A stretch of DNA of 64,000 bases from positions 248,001 through 312,000 of the forward strand of contig JARFJB010001819.1 of NCBI GenBank assembly GCA_036346205.1, read 5' to 3'. Under the pieces are notes generated by a model. It did no database searches and had not been told where the DNA came from. It saw only the letters and a list, made by a program, of their open reading frames with translations. A program made the translations under genes and the position numbers. Origin of the DNA: Vesta saturnalis (Eukaryota; Arthropoda; Insecta; Coleoptera; Lampyridae). Positions 10,540 to 20,623 of this stretch are shown here, in pieces (positions within the stretch are counted from its first letter, which is position 1; each line of letters opens with the position of its first letter).

Positions 10540-10805
10540 TCGAAACGAGGCATTTTTCTATCATAATAAAGACTTTCGTGTGCTACCGTCGCGGTGGTAC
10601 AAACTCATCGAAATTAGGCACTTTTCATTGCGATAAGACCTTTTGTTCACTACTGGTGGTAGACTTATATTTGCGTTTTCATATTTCACATATTTATTTC
10701 ATTAACTTGTTATACTCTTATGATTTACTGAGGATGATAACTGTAACCGTTATCGAAACGTCTAAATTTTTATATAAAAAAACACATAAATATTTTAATT
10801 AGTGT
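10540..10805 (+). repeat. Solo PLE end (PLE3 family)
   Basis: Resembles 47650-47810, which lies just upstream of a PLE reverse transcriptase. Shared blocks are a stretch like TATTTGCGTTTTCATAT, the hammerhead-like core, and the AAATTTTTATAT tail. No RT follows here, so it is a solo or truncated end. Confidence 0.6.
10722..10768 (+). ncRNA. Hammerhead ribozyme candidate, best copy
   Basis: Helix I is GATTTA (10722-10727) paired with TAAATT (10763-10768), six pairs with one G-T. The core is CTGAGGA (10728-10734), an extra T, then helix II GATAAC/GTTATC (six pairs) around TGTAACC, and GAAA (10755-10758). Helix III is only AC/GT with no loop, followed by C at 10762 as the possible cleavage nucleotide. 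Every conserved core base expected of a hammerhead is present. The departures are the extra T and the minimal helix III. Known PLE hammerheads also have minimal helix III and work as dimers. Activity is inferred, not shown. Confidence 0.7.
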
Positions 10806-10879
10806 ACATTATAAGTATATGAGGAATCCACTGAACAAAAACTTGAAACAGAGCAGGCGATAACGGAAATTGAACACAC

Positions 10880-11365
10880 TGTCTTCCGAATGCTACAATG
10901 TGCGTGAAGCACTAACACTGTGCAGTCCTAAGAAGCATGTCGTTAGTAACCATTTGCCGCAACATGTGATAGTGCGCCCATACTAAATAAATCCTCAAAA
11001 TTGACATTTCACGTTTAATGTTTAGGAGTGCCCAAACTATTCGAAATTACGCAAAGAACAAAAAGCAAATTGAAACATGATTTAATTTATTTTACAAATT
11101 GTTACTAACAATTAACAATTATGGGTAACACTAAAATTATGTAATGTTGAGTATTGGTGTTGCAGCAAATGGTTTTTCTAACGACATATTTCATAGTAGT
11201 AGTACCCCTTCCTTTCTATTCATAAACATTAAACGTCAAACGTCAATTTTGAGGTTATATTTAGTACGCGCGCACTATCACATACGTTGTGGCGAATGAT
11301 TACTAACAACATGTTTCATAGGAGCGGCGCCCCTTTCTTTGTTGAACGCATTGTATTATTCGCGT
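10880..11365. repeat. Foldback (inverted-repeat) element
   Basis: 10882-11031 and 11210-11365 are imperfect reverse complements. The clearest shared block is about 100 bp, containing CTCAAAATTGACRTTT and a GATAGTGCGC segment. The loop is about 180 bp. No coding sequence; a MITE-like or foldback element of unknown parent. Confidence 0.7.
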
Positions 11366-12040
11366 ATGAGCTCGGTCCTTGGAATAAAACAAAAAGACCG
11401 ACTAAGTTAATTCGTCTTCATAATCGTATTAGAATTATGTAAAGTATTTGGATGGAATGGAAAGCGTCTAACATATTAATAACAAATTAAAAAGTTTTTA
11501 TAAATTTACACAAACCTTTGAAAATTTGAAGATTTTTTATAGGTTTGTTAGGACAAAATTATGAAATACCTATTGGTGTGTTTAGCCTCTTGTTGTGCTT
11601 GTAAATTTCCCTTTCAACGGTGTATAAGCTTTAAAGAAATGTAAATTAGTTTGAAAATGTTAAAGGGCGAATTCTGCAATTATAAGTAAAAAAAAAACTT
11701 TAAGTATTGACATTTATGCTCTTTAATTATTACTTGCATACATTGTATATGGTACTAAATAAAATAAAGAGTTGAATGAATAATTAATATCTTGGTTGGC
11801 TCTTTTGTAACTGTGCAGCGGTAAATCTACACTAACATAAATTAATACTTTTATAAATCGAAGCAGGGTGTTTTTAAATTACATCTGACACCGTTACTAT
11901 AGGCAAATGTACAAAGGATTCCGAATTTTCTTAACTAAAAAAATTATGTTATGTGATTAAAAATAGAATAAAATTTTATGCATAGCGTTAAGACTAGAAC
12001 AATCTTTACCCAACCTCTGTCTGGTATACACCGCGTGTAA
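11366..12040. other. No gene recognised
   Basis: AT-rich sequence with no supported gene, repeat or RNA. Confidence 0.6.
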
Positions 12041-12384
12041 TACAGCGTGATCCAGATTGATTGTAGGGTTTATAACTCCGTTATGGTCATATTGTTATCA
12101 AAAATGTATTCATACACTGCAAAGTATAAGTTGTTTATCAAAACTTTCATCCGCTGAAGTCATGAGCGTGCGTAAATACGTATGTATAAACTGTCATAAT
12201 TTGCTTCCTTCCGTACTTGTCGTTTTATTTGTCTTTTATTGTTTTTGTAATTCACGTAAAATCTGTCTTTTTCAAGACAAAAACTACACATACTTGATTG
12301 ATTTATCTGGTAAGTAAATAAATACAGAGCTCTGTTTAGAATAAAAATAAAAAGCGAATAATCACACTAAGTTTATCTATTTTC

Positions 12385-13285
12385 GGTCTAGGCAACGAGA
12401 TGAAGGTGGTGTCTGGAAATATTCGCAAGTTCCTTGCTTCGAGGAATTCCAACAACGGTTCGCCAACATGGACGTTATCTACAAAACATTCACACAGCAT
12501 GTTAGTCGAATTGTTCAAGGTTTTCGTGACACCGGCTCCGTATCCAAAGGTAAATCTCCTGGCAGAAGACCTGTACTTAACGAAGAAGGACTAGAAGATA
12601 TTCGGGAGCGATTGGAAGCTAGTCCCAATACATCTTTAAGACGATTGTCTGCTCATAGTGGTAATTGAGTAAATGTTGATTATTTATTAATTGTAATTGT
12701 AGAGGTTTCGTATATGGCATGCCAGAGAGCTAGTAAAAACTGAAAATGTACCCGTACAAAATTACCGAACCTGGTCAACTGAAAATCCCCATGTATTTAT
12801 TGAAACTCTATTACATCTAGTTAAAGCTGGAGTTTGGATTACCATGTCGAGAAGGCTAATAATTGGACCAATTTTTTTTAATCAAAATATAAATGCCGAA
12901 AACTATGAACAATTAATTCTAAGACCTTTTATTGAACAACTGAACGACGACGAGCTTCAAAATGAGTATTTCCAGCAAGATTCCGCAACAGCTCACACGG
13001 ACCGTACAACATTGGCATATTATTACAATTTTTCGGTGATAGAATAATAATCAAAAATCGATGGCAACCAGGATCTCCCTGCTTTACTCCGCTCGATTGC
13101 TTTCTCTTTGGTCATCTTAAAAATGTTGTCTATGTAAGTTGTTTGCATACGGTTGAGAAGTTACACAATGCCATACTGAACGCAGTTAATGCAATAACCC
13201 TACAACCCAGCCGTCTTCGAGAATATTAAGCGTGAAGTAAATTTATGCTTAGAAAATAATGGACATTTTCAGCACCTATTATAAG
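12385..13285 (+). pseudogene. Mariner-type DDE transposase, first catalytic block deleted
   Basis: One frame gives EEFQQRFANMDVIYKTFTQ, then GFRDTGSVSKGKSPGRRP and ASPNTSLRRLSAHSG, an N-terminal helix-turn-helix. After about 12660 the frame shifts, and the text resumes as RIWHARELV, YRTWSTENPHVFIETLLH, IIGPIFFNQNINAENYEQLI and FQQDSATAHT. The last holds the second catalytic Asp. The third block reads PGSPCFTPLDCFLFGHLKN (normally PPRSPDLTPLDFFLFG) at about 13070, and the end reads ENNGHFQHLL at about 13255-13284. The segment between the helix-turn-helix and YRTW, which should carry the first catalytic Asp, is missing. A short GTAATT...TAG stretch (12660-12702) at that joint could be mistaken for an intron. 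Confidence 0.85.
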
Positions 13286-13325
13286 CTTTCGGAGACTATA
13301 ATCTGTCTCCGTCATCAGTCAAATT
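13280..13325 (-). ncRNA. Hammerhead-like core next to a mariner transposase
   Basis: On the minus strand: CTGATGA (13312-13318), an extra C, helix II GGAGAC/GTCTCC around AGATTATA, then GAAA. Helix II is six perfect pairs. I cannot place a clear helix III or cleavage site, so this may be only a look-alike. It begins a few bases past the transposase stop, antisense to it. Confidence 0.4.
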
Positions 13326-13609
13326 AAAACTAAATTGAAATAAAAACATTCCATTTACTTATTGGCATTTTTAATAATAATAATATTAAGATGGAGGTAG
13401 TTCAAGAATCAAGAAATACAGACTATTTATGCCATTTAAAATTTTGCTGTATTTGTTGTTGATATATCCTAAACTTTTGAATTTCCCGTCCAATAAATAA
13501 TACCCCGTATGTACACCACTGGAAATAGTTGAGATCACTAAATGTGATAAGTGGAGAATAGCTTTTTTTGAAGTAAACGGGCCACTCAATCAATCTCAAT
13601 CACCCTGTA

Positions 13610-14548
13610 TAAGAACGTCAAATATGGACAAATAGGAATCGCATACAGGGCAGGCCGATAAGTATTTTAGAACAGATAAAACTTAAGTTAATTTTTTCTT
13701 CGTAAATTAGATTTGCAGAGTTATTAGGATATTTTGGTTTTCCTTCTCCAACTGTAAATATGTATCAGGGTAAAAAATCAGTTTTCTACCGGTTTATCTG
13801 TTTTCCTTTAATTTTAAGGAAAAAAATGGTTTAGTACAAAAATTAAAGCTTTAAGCACATTTTTGATAGGTAAATATTATTAAGAAGGCGTTATTCATCA
13901 ATTTGTGCAATGCGTTAAGACCACTTATATTAATGACTATCACGGTAGAACATAAATTGAAGAATATCTTGATCTAGGAAATGACAGTGTTGCAGACAGA
14001 GAAACCGATCCAAAATATATTTTGATGAAAAACTACGTTTAGTGGCTCACAAAATACCATTGAATCATCCATAGAACATAGTGTCCAAAAGTGAGGGTCT
14101 TAATTAACAATATCCATATAGATCAACTTGTTTTGTATAGGAGTAAGCCACGATATTTTTTGTGTAGTGCTACTGTAATTTGTCAAAACGACAGGAAGTA
14201 AAATTTTACGCTGTCCTGCCAATAATAATTTTGCCATGTTGCCTATGATTAGTTTCAACTGTCTCTGGATCTCGATCATCCATGTTTCTTCAAGTTGTCT
14301 AACTGTACAATTGTTTAAAACCTCTTCATGGCTCGGCAAGTTTTAAAACGTTTTATATGTTCAACACTTTCTATAAAGGTTTGTGTTTCACGAGTTTATG
14401 TTCCAATAACTCAAGCATTCAGCACATTACATTACAAATTTGCAAATTAGCAACAGCGCAACGTTACCAAGGGCAGAAATCATAACCTAATAAAAGTGCG
14501 TATAAAAAAACTTTCAAACCTCGAATTACAGGATAAACAGTCACTTTA
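13610..14548. other. No gene recognised
   Basis: A 79-codon minus frame at 14100-14339 (contains RQLEETWMIEIQRQLKL) and a plus reading near 13940 (IEEYLDLGNDSVADRETDP) look protein-like but match no family I know. They could be fragments of another old transposon. Confidence 0.4.
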
Positions 14549-14699
14549 GTTAACTTGATCGGCCTATTTCCAGAGTTTTTGCTTTTTTGAGCGCGACGTT
14601 TCGGAAGCGGGCTTTGCTTCCGTCATCAGGCTTAGTCCTGAGAAGGGCTGTTTTCACACTTGAATCGGACTCATATGTTCTGATTTTTTCCCAAACACT
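14549..14699 (-). repeat. PLE2 3' terminal repeat
   Basis: Reverse complement matches 8530-8710. It lies directly downstream, on the minus strand, of a PLE endonuclease fragment, which identifies both copies as PLE ends. Confidence 0.75.
14595..14629 (-). ncRNA. Hammerhead-like core (PLE2 end)
   Basis: On the minus strand: CTGATGA (14623-14629), an extra C, helix II GGAAGC/GCTTCC with six perfect pairs around AAAGCCC, GAAA, then CGTC with zero-loop helix III. Helix I has only two clear pairs (GC/GC). It is better preserved than the 8631 copy. Confidence 0.65.
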
Positions 14700-14945
14700 T
14701 GACTACTCTCAGATTCGAGTCTGACACCTTTACCGCTGAGCCATTGAGTAATCCAATATATGTTTTTAGAACTTCTGTTTCGCCCTTGCGTACGTTGTTC
14801 ATATGTTCCTGTATTCTCATTTTGAGTGGTCTACTGCTCTCTCCTACGTATGCTGAGCCGCATTCGCATGGTAGGTTGTATACACAATTCTTGGAATTCT
14901 GATCTTCATTGTGTGGTTTGGTTTTGGTTAGTATTCCCCTGAGCG
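14700..14945 (-). pseudogene. PLE2 GIY-YIG endonuclease fragment
   Basis: The minus strand from about 14910 gives HNEDQNSKNCVYNLPCECG followed by SAYVGESSRPLKMRIQEH and NNVRKGETEVLK. This is the GIY-YIG nuclease core of a PLE: VY.LPC.CG..YVGE..RPL..R..EH. The expected C-terminal part (an AEH block) is lost by a frame change near 14755. No RT is found upstream. The terminal repeat follows at once. Confidence 0.8.
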
Positions 14946-15329
14946 TTCTGGTAGATTTGAATGAGTATCTTGTATTTGCTGCCTATCCATCGTATTTTGT
15001 CTGAGGTACCTTGTATATATAACAACAGCAAGATCTGCACATTTACAGTTGATATATGACAAGGCGGAAAATCTAAGGTGATGGATTTTACCTTCAGAAC
15101 GACTAATTTGGCAACTTAGTTCGAAAAATAAATATTTTACTTTGGCCAGACTGTATAACCACATGAAGGAAGATTTTGATTCTTTGAAGGATGCCAAACG
15201 ACGTTATTTAGAATTAGATAGAAATAGAAATCAATGAGTTATGAACACAAACACGTCAATGAGCAGAAATTTTTTTGTGAAACAGCAAAAATTAAGTTTT
15301 TGACAAAAAATTTCTGCAGCTGCCAAAAT
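14946..15329. other. No gene recognised
   Basis: Sequence between the PLE2 fragment and the DDE transposase remnant. It may include the decayed N-terminus of the latter. Nothing definite. Confidence 0.5.
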
Positions 15330-16038
15330 GTCAGATTTATAGACGAAACATGTATCTATCAATATAGTTCTAGTATTCGTCGTTAGGTAGACGGTTCAGA
15401 TATTAAAAGTAACCCAACCAAAACTAAAATTGAAACTAGCAGGTATACTATTTTAAACGCGGGATGTAATTTAGGGTTTTTGAACAATTGTGACAATATG
15501 CTAGATTCAGGGAACGATAATTTAGATTACCATGAAACTATGAATGAGGAAAAGTTTCAAAATTGGGTGATTAAATAGCTAATTCTTGCGTTGGCCAAAT
15601 CGCTTGGAAAATGTGTGATGGTTATGGATAGCGCTTCGTATCATTCAGTCCAGTTAGACAAGCTACCCTCATTTTTTAGTAAGAAAGGTCAGCTTCGGGA
15701 GTCGTTCGTTAATCATGCAGCCAAAATCGAGGGCAAAATTACAAAACAATAAGCAACTGTGGGACAAAAATTGTGCAGTTAATAATATTTTGATTGACCA
15801 CGACTATGCATGTTTGTCATTGCTTATATTGAAATGGCTGGGAGTTTTGTAAAAATTATTGCAATAGGCGAATTACTCTGAATCTTCATCGAGAGGTAGT
15901 TAGATAGGGTTTAGAGATTACGGAAATTATGTATTGTTCGTAAACGGAAAGGATAATTTAAAAACATGGGAACTCTTGCGATTGAAACTATTTTACATGT
16001 GATTATAGAACTAAGAGAATCCGATTCGGACTCAGGTA
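15330..16038 (+). pseudogene. Tc1/IS630-like (DDE_3) transposase remnant
   Basis: The plus strand reads VRFIDETCIYQYSSS with the first catalytic Asp (IDET). Then come RYTILNAGCNLGFLNNCDNM, DYHETMNEEKFQNWVI, and VMVMDSASYHSVQLDKLPS with the second catalytic Asp. The third block (PIE-type) is not found. Only two in-frame stops (near 15388 and 15576) occur in about 430 bases. The acidic C-terminal tail ELRESDSDSGSDNN is recognisable at about 16010. The same family occurs at 40381-41278, whose C-terminus is also acidic and Ser-rich. The N-terminal helix-turn-helix is not visible. Confidence 0.8.
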
Positions 16039-16041
16039 GTG

Positions 16042-16070
16042 ATAATAATAATAATAATAATAATAATAAT
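16042..16070. repeat. (AAT)n microsatellite / LINE tail
   Basis: Nine to ten ATA/AAT units. On the minus strand this follows CAAATAAAGACATT, so it is the 3' tail of the LINE at 16071-16831. Confidence 0.85.
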
Positions 16071-16831
16071 GTCTTTATTTGGACACAAAGAATATATATA
16101 AGCTAAATGACCAGCTGCTATGCGGATTACGATGTCCAAAGGGCGAAGTTCACTTTCGGGATGCTAAATCCGTCAGTGCTCTTCCACTTAGCCCGACAAA
16201 TTATAATTTACAATAGACGGATGAGCTGAGTATGAGTAATACATGCAATGAAAAAGTTTTAAATAAGGAAATGAAATGACAATAGAGATGAAATGGGACG
16301 TGTATATATGTAGTAACTTAACGGTGTCTAAGTGCACAGCAGGTTTTTACGAAGTGTTTTTTTAAAATTAGTTGGTGAAAGATGTTTGATACTCGACGGA
16401 AGTGAATTATATAAATTACATACATTGTATGAAAATGATTTTTTAAACAGCTCTAAATTATGTTTAGGAACAGTAATTAAATCCTTCCGCCGTATGTTGA
16501 CATGATGTACATCAGTACGAAAGCAAATCTTATTATACAGATATGGAGGTGATTTATTCATTATAATTTTGTGATATAATTTAGCTGAGTGAAGAAGTCG
16601 AGCTTGTTCCATATTAAGCCAAGGAATAGCTGTTAATTTATGTGAGATACGATCGTATCGTTTAAGACCATAAATTAAACGCACGCACGAGTTTTGGATA
16701 ACCTGTACTCTCCTAACAAGTTGTTTAGATATGATCCAGATCCAGATTATTCTGTTGATATAAGGGAGTCCGAACAAATTTGCGTATTCCTTTAATCGAA
16801 AGGTGAAGAAGACATCATGTGTAATAATCAA
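16071..16831 (-). pseudogene. LINE B 3' fragment (RT C-terminal region)
   Basis: A 167-codon open frame (16328-16831, minus) has no stops. It reads RRVQVIQNSCVRLIYGLKRY, then WLNMEQARLLHSAKLYHKII, KSPPYLYNKICFRTDVH and SFSYNVCNLYNSLPSSIKHL. This is the region after the RT domain in a family of insect non-LTR retrotransposons, usually ending in a NF(K)K(T)LRK motif, as here. The RT itself is absent, so the copy is 5'-truncated, a usual outcome of LINE integration. It ends in AATAAAGACATT followed by ATT repeats rather than poly(A). That tail, and the different C-terminus, separate it from LINE A. Confidence 0.8.
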
Positions 16832-17047
16832 GGAAAAGATAGATGCAGTATAATTTTGTCACGAGATTACGCTGTGGTCGACCTGTTAAAAGGAGAGGGC
16901 GTTTTTTGCTTAGTTTTTACCTAATGTCGGTAAAATATATCTAGGATTTACAATTTTCGTTCTTTGTAATAGACGGCAGTAATTTTTTGTCCTCCTACAG
17001 TGTTGTCACCATCTCCCTATGTTTCCATAGCACATTCTTATGCAAAA

Positions 17048-17392
17048 ACCGAGCTAGTTGGACCTGTGGTAACACATGCTACTCAGCATTTGGGAGGTAA
17101 TGGATTCGATTCTCGATCTTTGAAGTTTTTCAGGGGGTTTTCCCCGTACACATATATATCGGTATAATCACTGCGCATACGCACATCGTGTGCGACTATT
17201 TAGACGAATGCTGGGCTAGTATTTTCACCTTCATTACCCTAACTCCGTTTCTTCTAATCCTATGCTGACCCCACATATCCTTAATCCCACCATTCATACA
17301 TACTTAATATATGTATGTTGGGAACCCATAACTGGTTCCCGCATGGAAAGGGAATGAATCACGTTGAGTTTTCCTTTTTTTTTTCTGATGTG
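17048..17392 (+). mobile_element. tRNA-derived SINE, copy 1
   Basis: Head resembles a tRNA gene: CCGAGCTAGTTGG (box A-like), then GATTCGATTCTCG (box B, normally GGTTCGATCCC). The body has ACACATATAT, GATAATCACTGCG-like, CCTAACTC and a TTAATATATGTATG motif, shared with three other copies. It ends in T-rich sequence. The promoter drives RNA polymerase III transcription, and movement depends on a LINE. Confidence 0.75.
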
Positions 17393-17578
17393 CACAAATG
17401 AGTGTTTCGTCCGTTGTGCACTCTTGTTGTAGTAAACACATCTTCATAGCTCCAAAAAATGTTATTGTCTCCATGTTTCCTAACCAACATAAACCATTGC
17501 AATATGCTAGACTTTTAATTTTGTGGTTATCTGTAAATTATGTTTCCGTTATCATTTTGTAAGGGTGATATCTATGTT

Positions 17579-17905
17579 TCGTTCCCCATTACCATCTACC
17601 TTGTATGAGGCTTGTTCAGACGATTTTCCTTATACGCATATAGTGGCAAACCACTATGTATTCGCAGCTATTTAGGCGAATTCTGGGCTGGTAACTTCCC
17701 CTTCATAACCCTAACTCTATTCCTTCCGATCTTAATCCTTACCGCGCCCATCTTTAATGACTTTAATTAATCCCTCCAGACATATATACTTAATGTATGT
17801 ATGTTAGGAATTCATTGATGTGACTAAAGGAGCGTGAGAAGCTTTAGCAGTCAATCCTACCCCTTGGGGAGGGAATGAAACACGTTGATTTTTTTTCTTT
17901 CTTTA
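17579..17905 (+). mobile_element. tRNA-derived SINE, copy 2 (head truncated)
   Basis: Starts at the end of the box B area (TTCGTTCCCCATTACC) and carries the same body, including TTAATGTATGTATG. It ends with a stretch matching the tail of copy 3 (agcagtcaatcctaccccttg-like, then T runs). It lies 190 bp after copy 1 in the same orientation. Confidence 0.7.
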
Positions 17906-19129
17906 TGGAAAATAAGAGAATAAACTATAAGTCTAAATATCATTTAAATTCTCATAAATCTTGAACTTGGTACTGATTTTAAGTTTCTCTGAAAAATGCA
18001 AAGCACCTTAACTCAAATATAGTTTACATTTATAAATATATAATAGATATAAATTTATAAACTTATAAATAAGGTTTACATTTATAAGAGTTTTATAAGC
18101 TGTAACTGAACAATTTCTTGTTTCGTAAAAAAATCCGCAAAAAATCTTCTTGAACGAAGAATGCGTTTGTCGCTTAGTTTAATACAATCGATTAAAGAAG
18201 TTTAGGCTTCTGTGTGACTTTTGATAGCCAAATTATTTACATGCTGTCGACGCTCTATTTATTTAATGTTCGGTCGATTTCTTATTATTCAAAACTAAAA
18301 TTCTACTTGAAACCCCTGTTTGACCGGTTCTCTTTTTGTAGCATTTATTTTTTGACAAAGTTAAAATGCGGCTTAGATTTAGTGGGAAGGTCAAGCTTTG
18401 TTCAAACTCTAATCTAACATTGAAAATTAGTTTTTGTTGTAAAAAGATTAGAAATTAAAGAAACATTTCTTTTAACCGGGTTTGATAGTAGGTAATTGAA
18501 TATTTGATTCAACAACGTTGAGAAAACCTGTAATTTTTTTTGGTTTAAATTTTCATTATTGCTATTCAGAAAAAGATCGTGTATCATTTTAGTTAATTTT
18601 GTTAACATCTTCCGTTACAAAATATACTGAAGATTTAACAATAAAATCCATTAGTAGAAATTGATTTATGTCATATAACTCATGAATGTTTTGAGAGAAA
18701 CCTGTATTATAGATAAAACACCGATGCCGAATTTCACAAAGCAGTATAATTAAATAATCTGACAAATTATCTACCATTCAGAATAATCTAACAACGTGAT
18801 TAGCTTAACAATGATTTCATGATACTGGATATTCTGAGACACACATTTCCAAATGATTGGTTACGTGGTAGAAATTGTAATAAAGAATGCAGAGAAGACA
18901 ACCTCTAATTATGCAAATATTTTTGATATGACTACCGGTACCGAAAAATAAAGTAATGAAAATTAAAAATTATAAGTTTCGACAATCTAAAATACATTCC
19001 GAAAGAATATTTTTGATGGTTCATTTTGAATATAATTTAAATGCAAAAAGAAAGACGTCCACTTTCAAAAGATAGTATTTCAATGATCTGAAATCGAAAC
19101 ATACACGATTTTGAATAAAACCTGTAGAT
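17906..19129. other. No gene recognised
   Basis: AT-rich. Short frames at 18214-18417 and 18414-18777 are low-complexity translations. Local ATTTATAA repeats at 18020-18090. Confidence 0.6.
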
Positions 19130-19347
19130 TATGTAACAAGGTGGTCGGTGTTAAACAGGTGAGTTGGGAGGTTGAGGGGAGGGAGGTAAGATACCATTCG
19201 AAGTCGTTTTCTGCCCCGCCAATGGTCAACTGCTTGCGGCATAGTCGACAGTTTGCCTCGAGCCTTCTTACTAGTCAAGTTCTCTAGCCATAAGAATGTG
19301 CCTTTGTTAATTTAAGTGTCGTTTGTTAATTTTGAAAATTATTTAAA
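19130..19347 (+). promoter_or_regulatory. Possible promoter and 5'UTR of the 19348 gene
   Basis: GC content rises clearly here relative to the surrounding sequence (GGTGAGTTGGGAGGTTG, CTGCCCCGCCAATGG including a CCAAT-like box). It is directly upstream of an ATG in the context TTTAAAATGG. No TATA box at a convincing distance. Inferred from composition and position. Confidence 0.4.
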
Positions 19348-19602
19348 ATGGACAATAATCCGGATTCACCAGACTCTATATCGAGCGATCAATTGGCCGT
19401 GGACTTTTTAAATTCGCGCGCAACTAAACGTCGCCGTATCATCTTAACTGATCCAAACGATATTATTGCGGATGATGTTGAACGTAACGATGGTCATGGT
19501 ACTTCTGATATTAACAACAAGGCAACAAATAATAACGATGTGAGTTTTGTACTAATGGAAGATGATCAAAATCCCGAAAATGGCGCAGATGAGGATGATA
19601 AG
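19348..19602 (+). CDS. First coding exon of an unidentified host gene
   Basis: ATG at 19348 opens an 85-codon exon ending in AAG|GTATGA at 19602/19603, a good splice donor leaving phase 0. The peptide begins MDNNPDSPDSISSDQLAVDF and has a basic patch NSRATKRRRIIL (residues about 27-38), a likely nuclear localisation signal. It continues very acidic (VLMEDDQNPENGADEDDK). Balanced codon use, a GC-richer upstream region and a clean donor make this the best host-gene candidate in the window. A disordered acidic N-terminus with an NLS suggests a nuclear protein; I cannot name the family. No second exon is recognised to the right, so the first intron would be long and full of transposons. Confidence 0.6.
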
Positions 19603-20623
19603 GTATGATTATTTCTTAAGTGTTGTTTAGAAAAGGAGATGTAGAAATTTTTGCTATAGAAATACTTAAATACAGGTATATGCCAGGTTGAAAGGACGGT
19701 AAAATCATGTACCCTGCGGGAGGGTTTCCTAGTTAACCTGGGGCAAATCTACCTGCTCTTCGAATTCCTGTCGTTACCGTGACCGACCGTTGAAATCACG
19801 AATCGCCTTTTACGTTTTTATTGTTTGGGTTCCGTTTACTTTGGCGGCTGTAGATTTTTATGGTATTTTAGAAATTGTTTATGGCAACTTATAATGTATT
19901 TTTACTTTACAATCTTGTTTTATTGTCCTATTCCATAAACAGCCTTTCCGATGCCTTCTAAACAATTTTAGAACCTACTCTAACAATTGTATTTGAAAAT
20001 TAACATAAAACGTCACTACTATATTTTTAAGCTTAATAGAAAGGTATTGCAACTAACGATGCTGTACTACAAAGGAAATAGATGCAATAAAGTTATGACG
20101 CACTTCAAAATTACGATTAATCTCCATTAGTTTTTTGATATGTTCGCATAATAATCGATGTTAAAGAGAAAGGAGTACATAATTACCTTCGCAATTAATA
20201 AAGTGATTAGAGTAATTAGACTGGAATTTCATTTTCATTTACATGACTTCAGATCATACACGGCATCCTTTTTTTAACTTACCACATGAAAATAAAGTTT
20301 CGTAAAATCTAATTGTCTCAAAATTTAAAATTATTGTGTAGTATACAGGCTGGTCCAAATCAAAATATCCAAAACGAGTTATAATAGGCAGAATAAATTT
20401 GAATATTTAAAAGTGTATACAGGTTTAAGTGAACATTTTTTAATGATTACCCAACATTATTATTTGCAATGACTCAAGGCATAAATGATAATTTCGATAG
20501 TGGAACACCATACTGCATTGCTTTATTCAAACACCATATAACTAAGGAAGTTGTTTGTGTCCCGTATGTAATATGCATTAGTGTAAATGAATAGTTTTAT
20601 ATACAGCTTTTAAATACAGAAAA
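19603..20623. other. Probable intron or intergenic, no gene recognised
   Basis: Begins with the GTATGA donor of the preceding exon. A GC-richer patch at 19690-19800 may be more of the host gene or CpG-rich flank. The rest is AT-rich. Confidence 0.5.

Larger units (their letters stand above)
12041..13609 (+). mobile_element. Mariner-type DNA transposon with decayed transposase
   Basis: TA at 12041-12042 and TA at 13608-13609 fit the TA target duplication of the Tc1/mariner superfamily. The ends are inverted: CAGCGTGATCCAGATTGATT on the left, CAGGGTGATTGAGATTGATT on the right (reverse complement). The transposase lies between on the plus strand. A hammerhead-like core on the minus strand follows the transposase stop. 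Confidence 0.8.

Noticed and set aside
12660..12702. GTAATT...TAG looking like a 43-bp intron in the mariner transposase
   Set aside because: The family is intronless and the joint coincides with a deletion of coding text, so it is better explained by decay.
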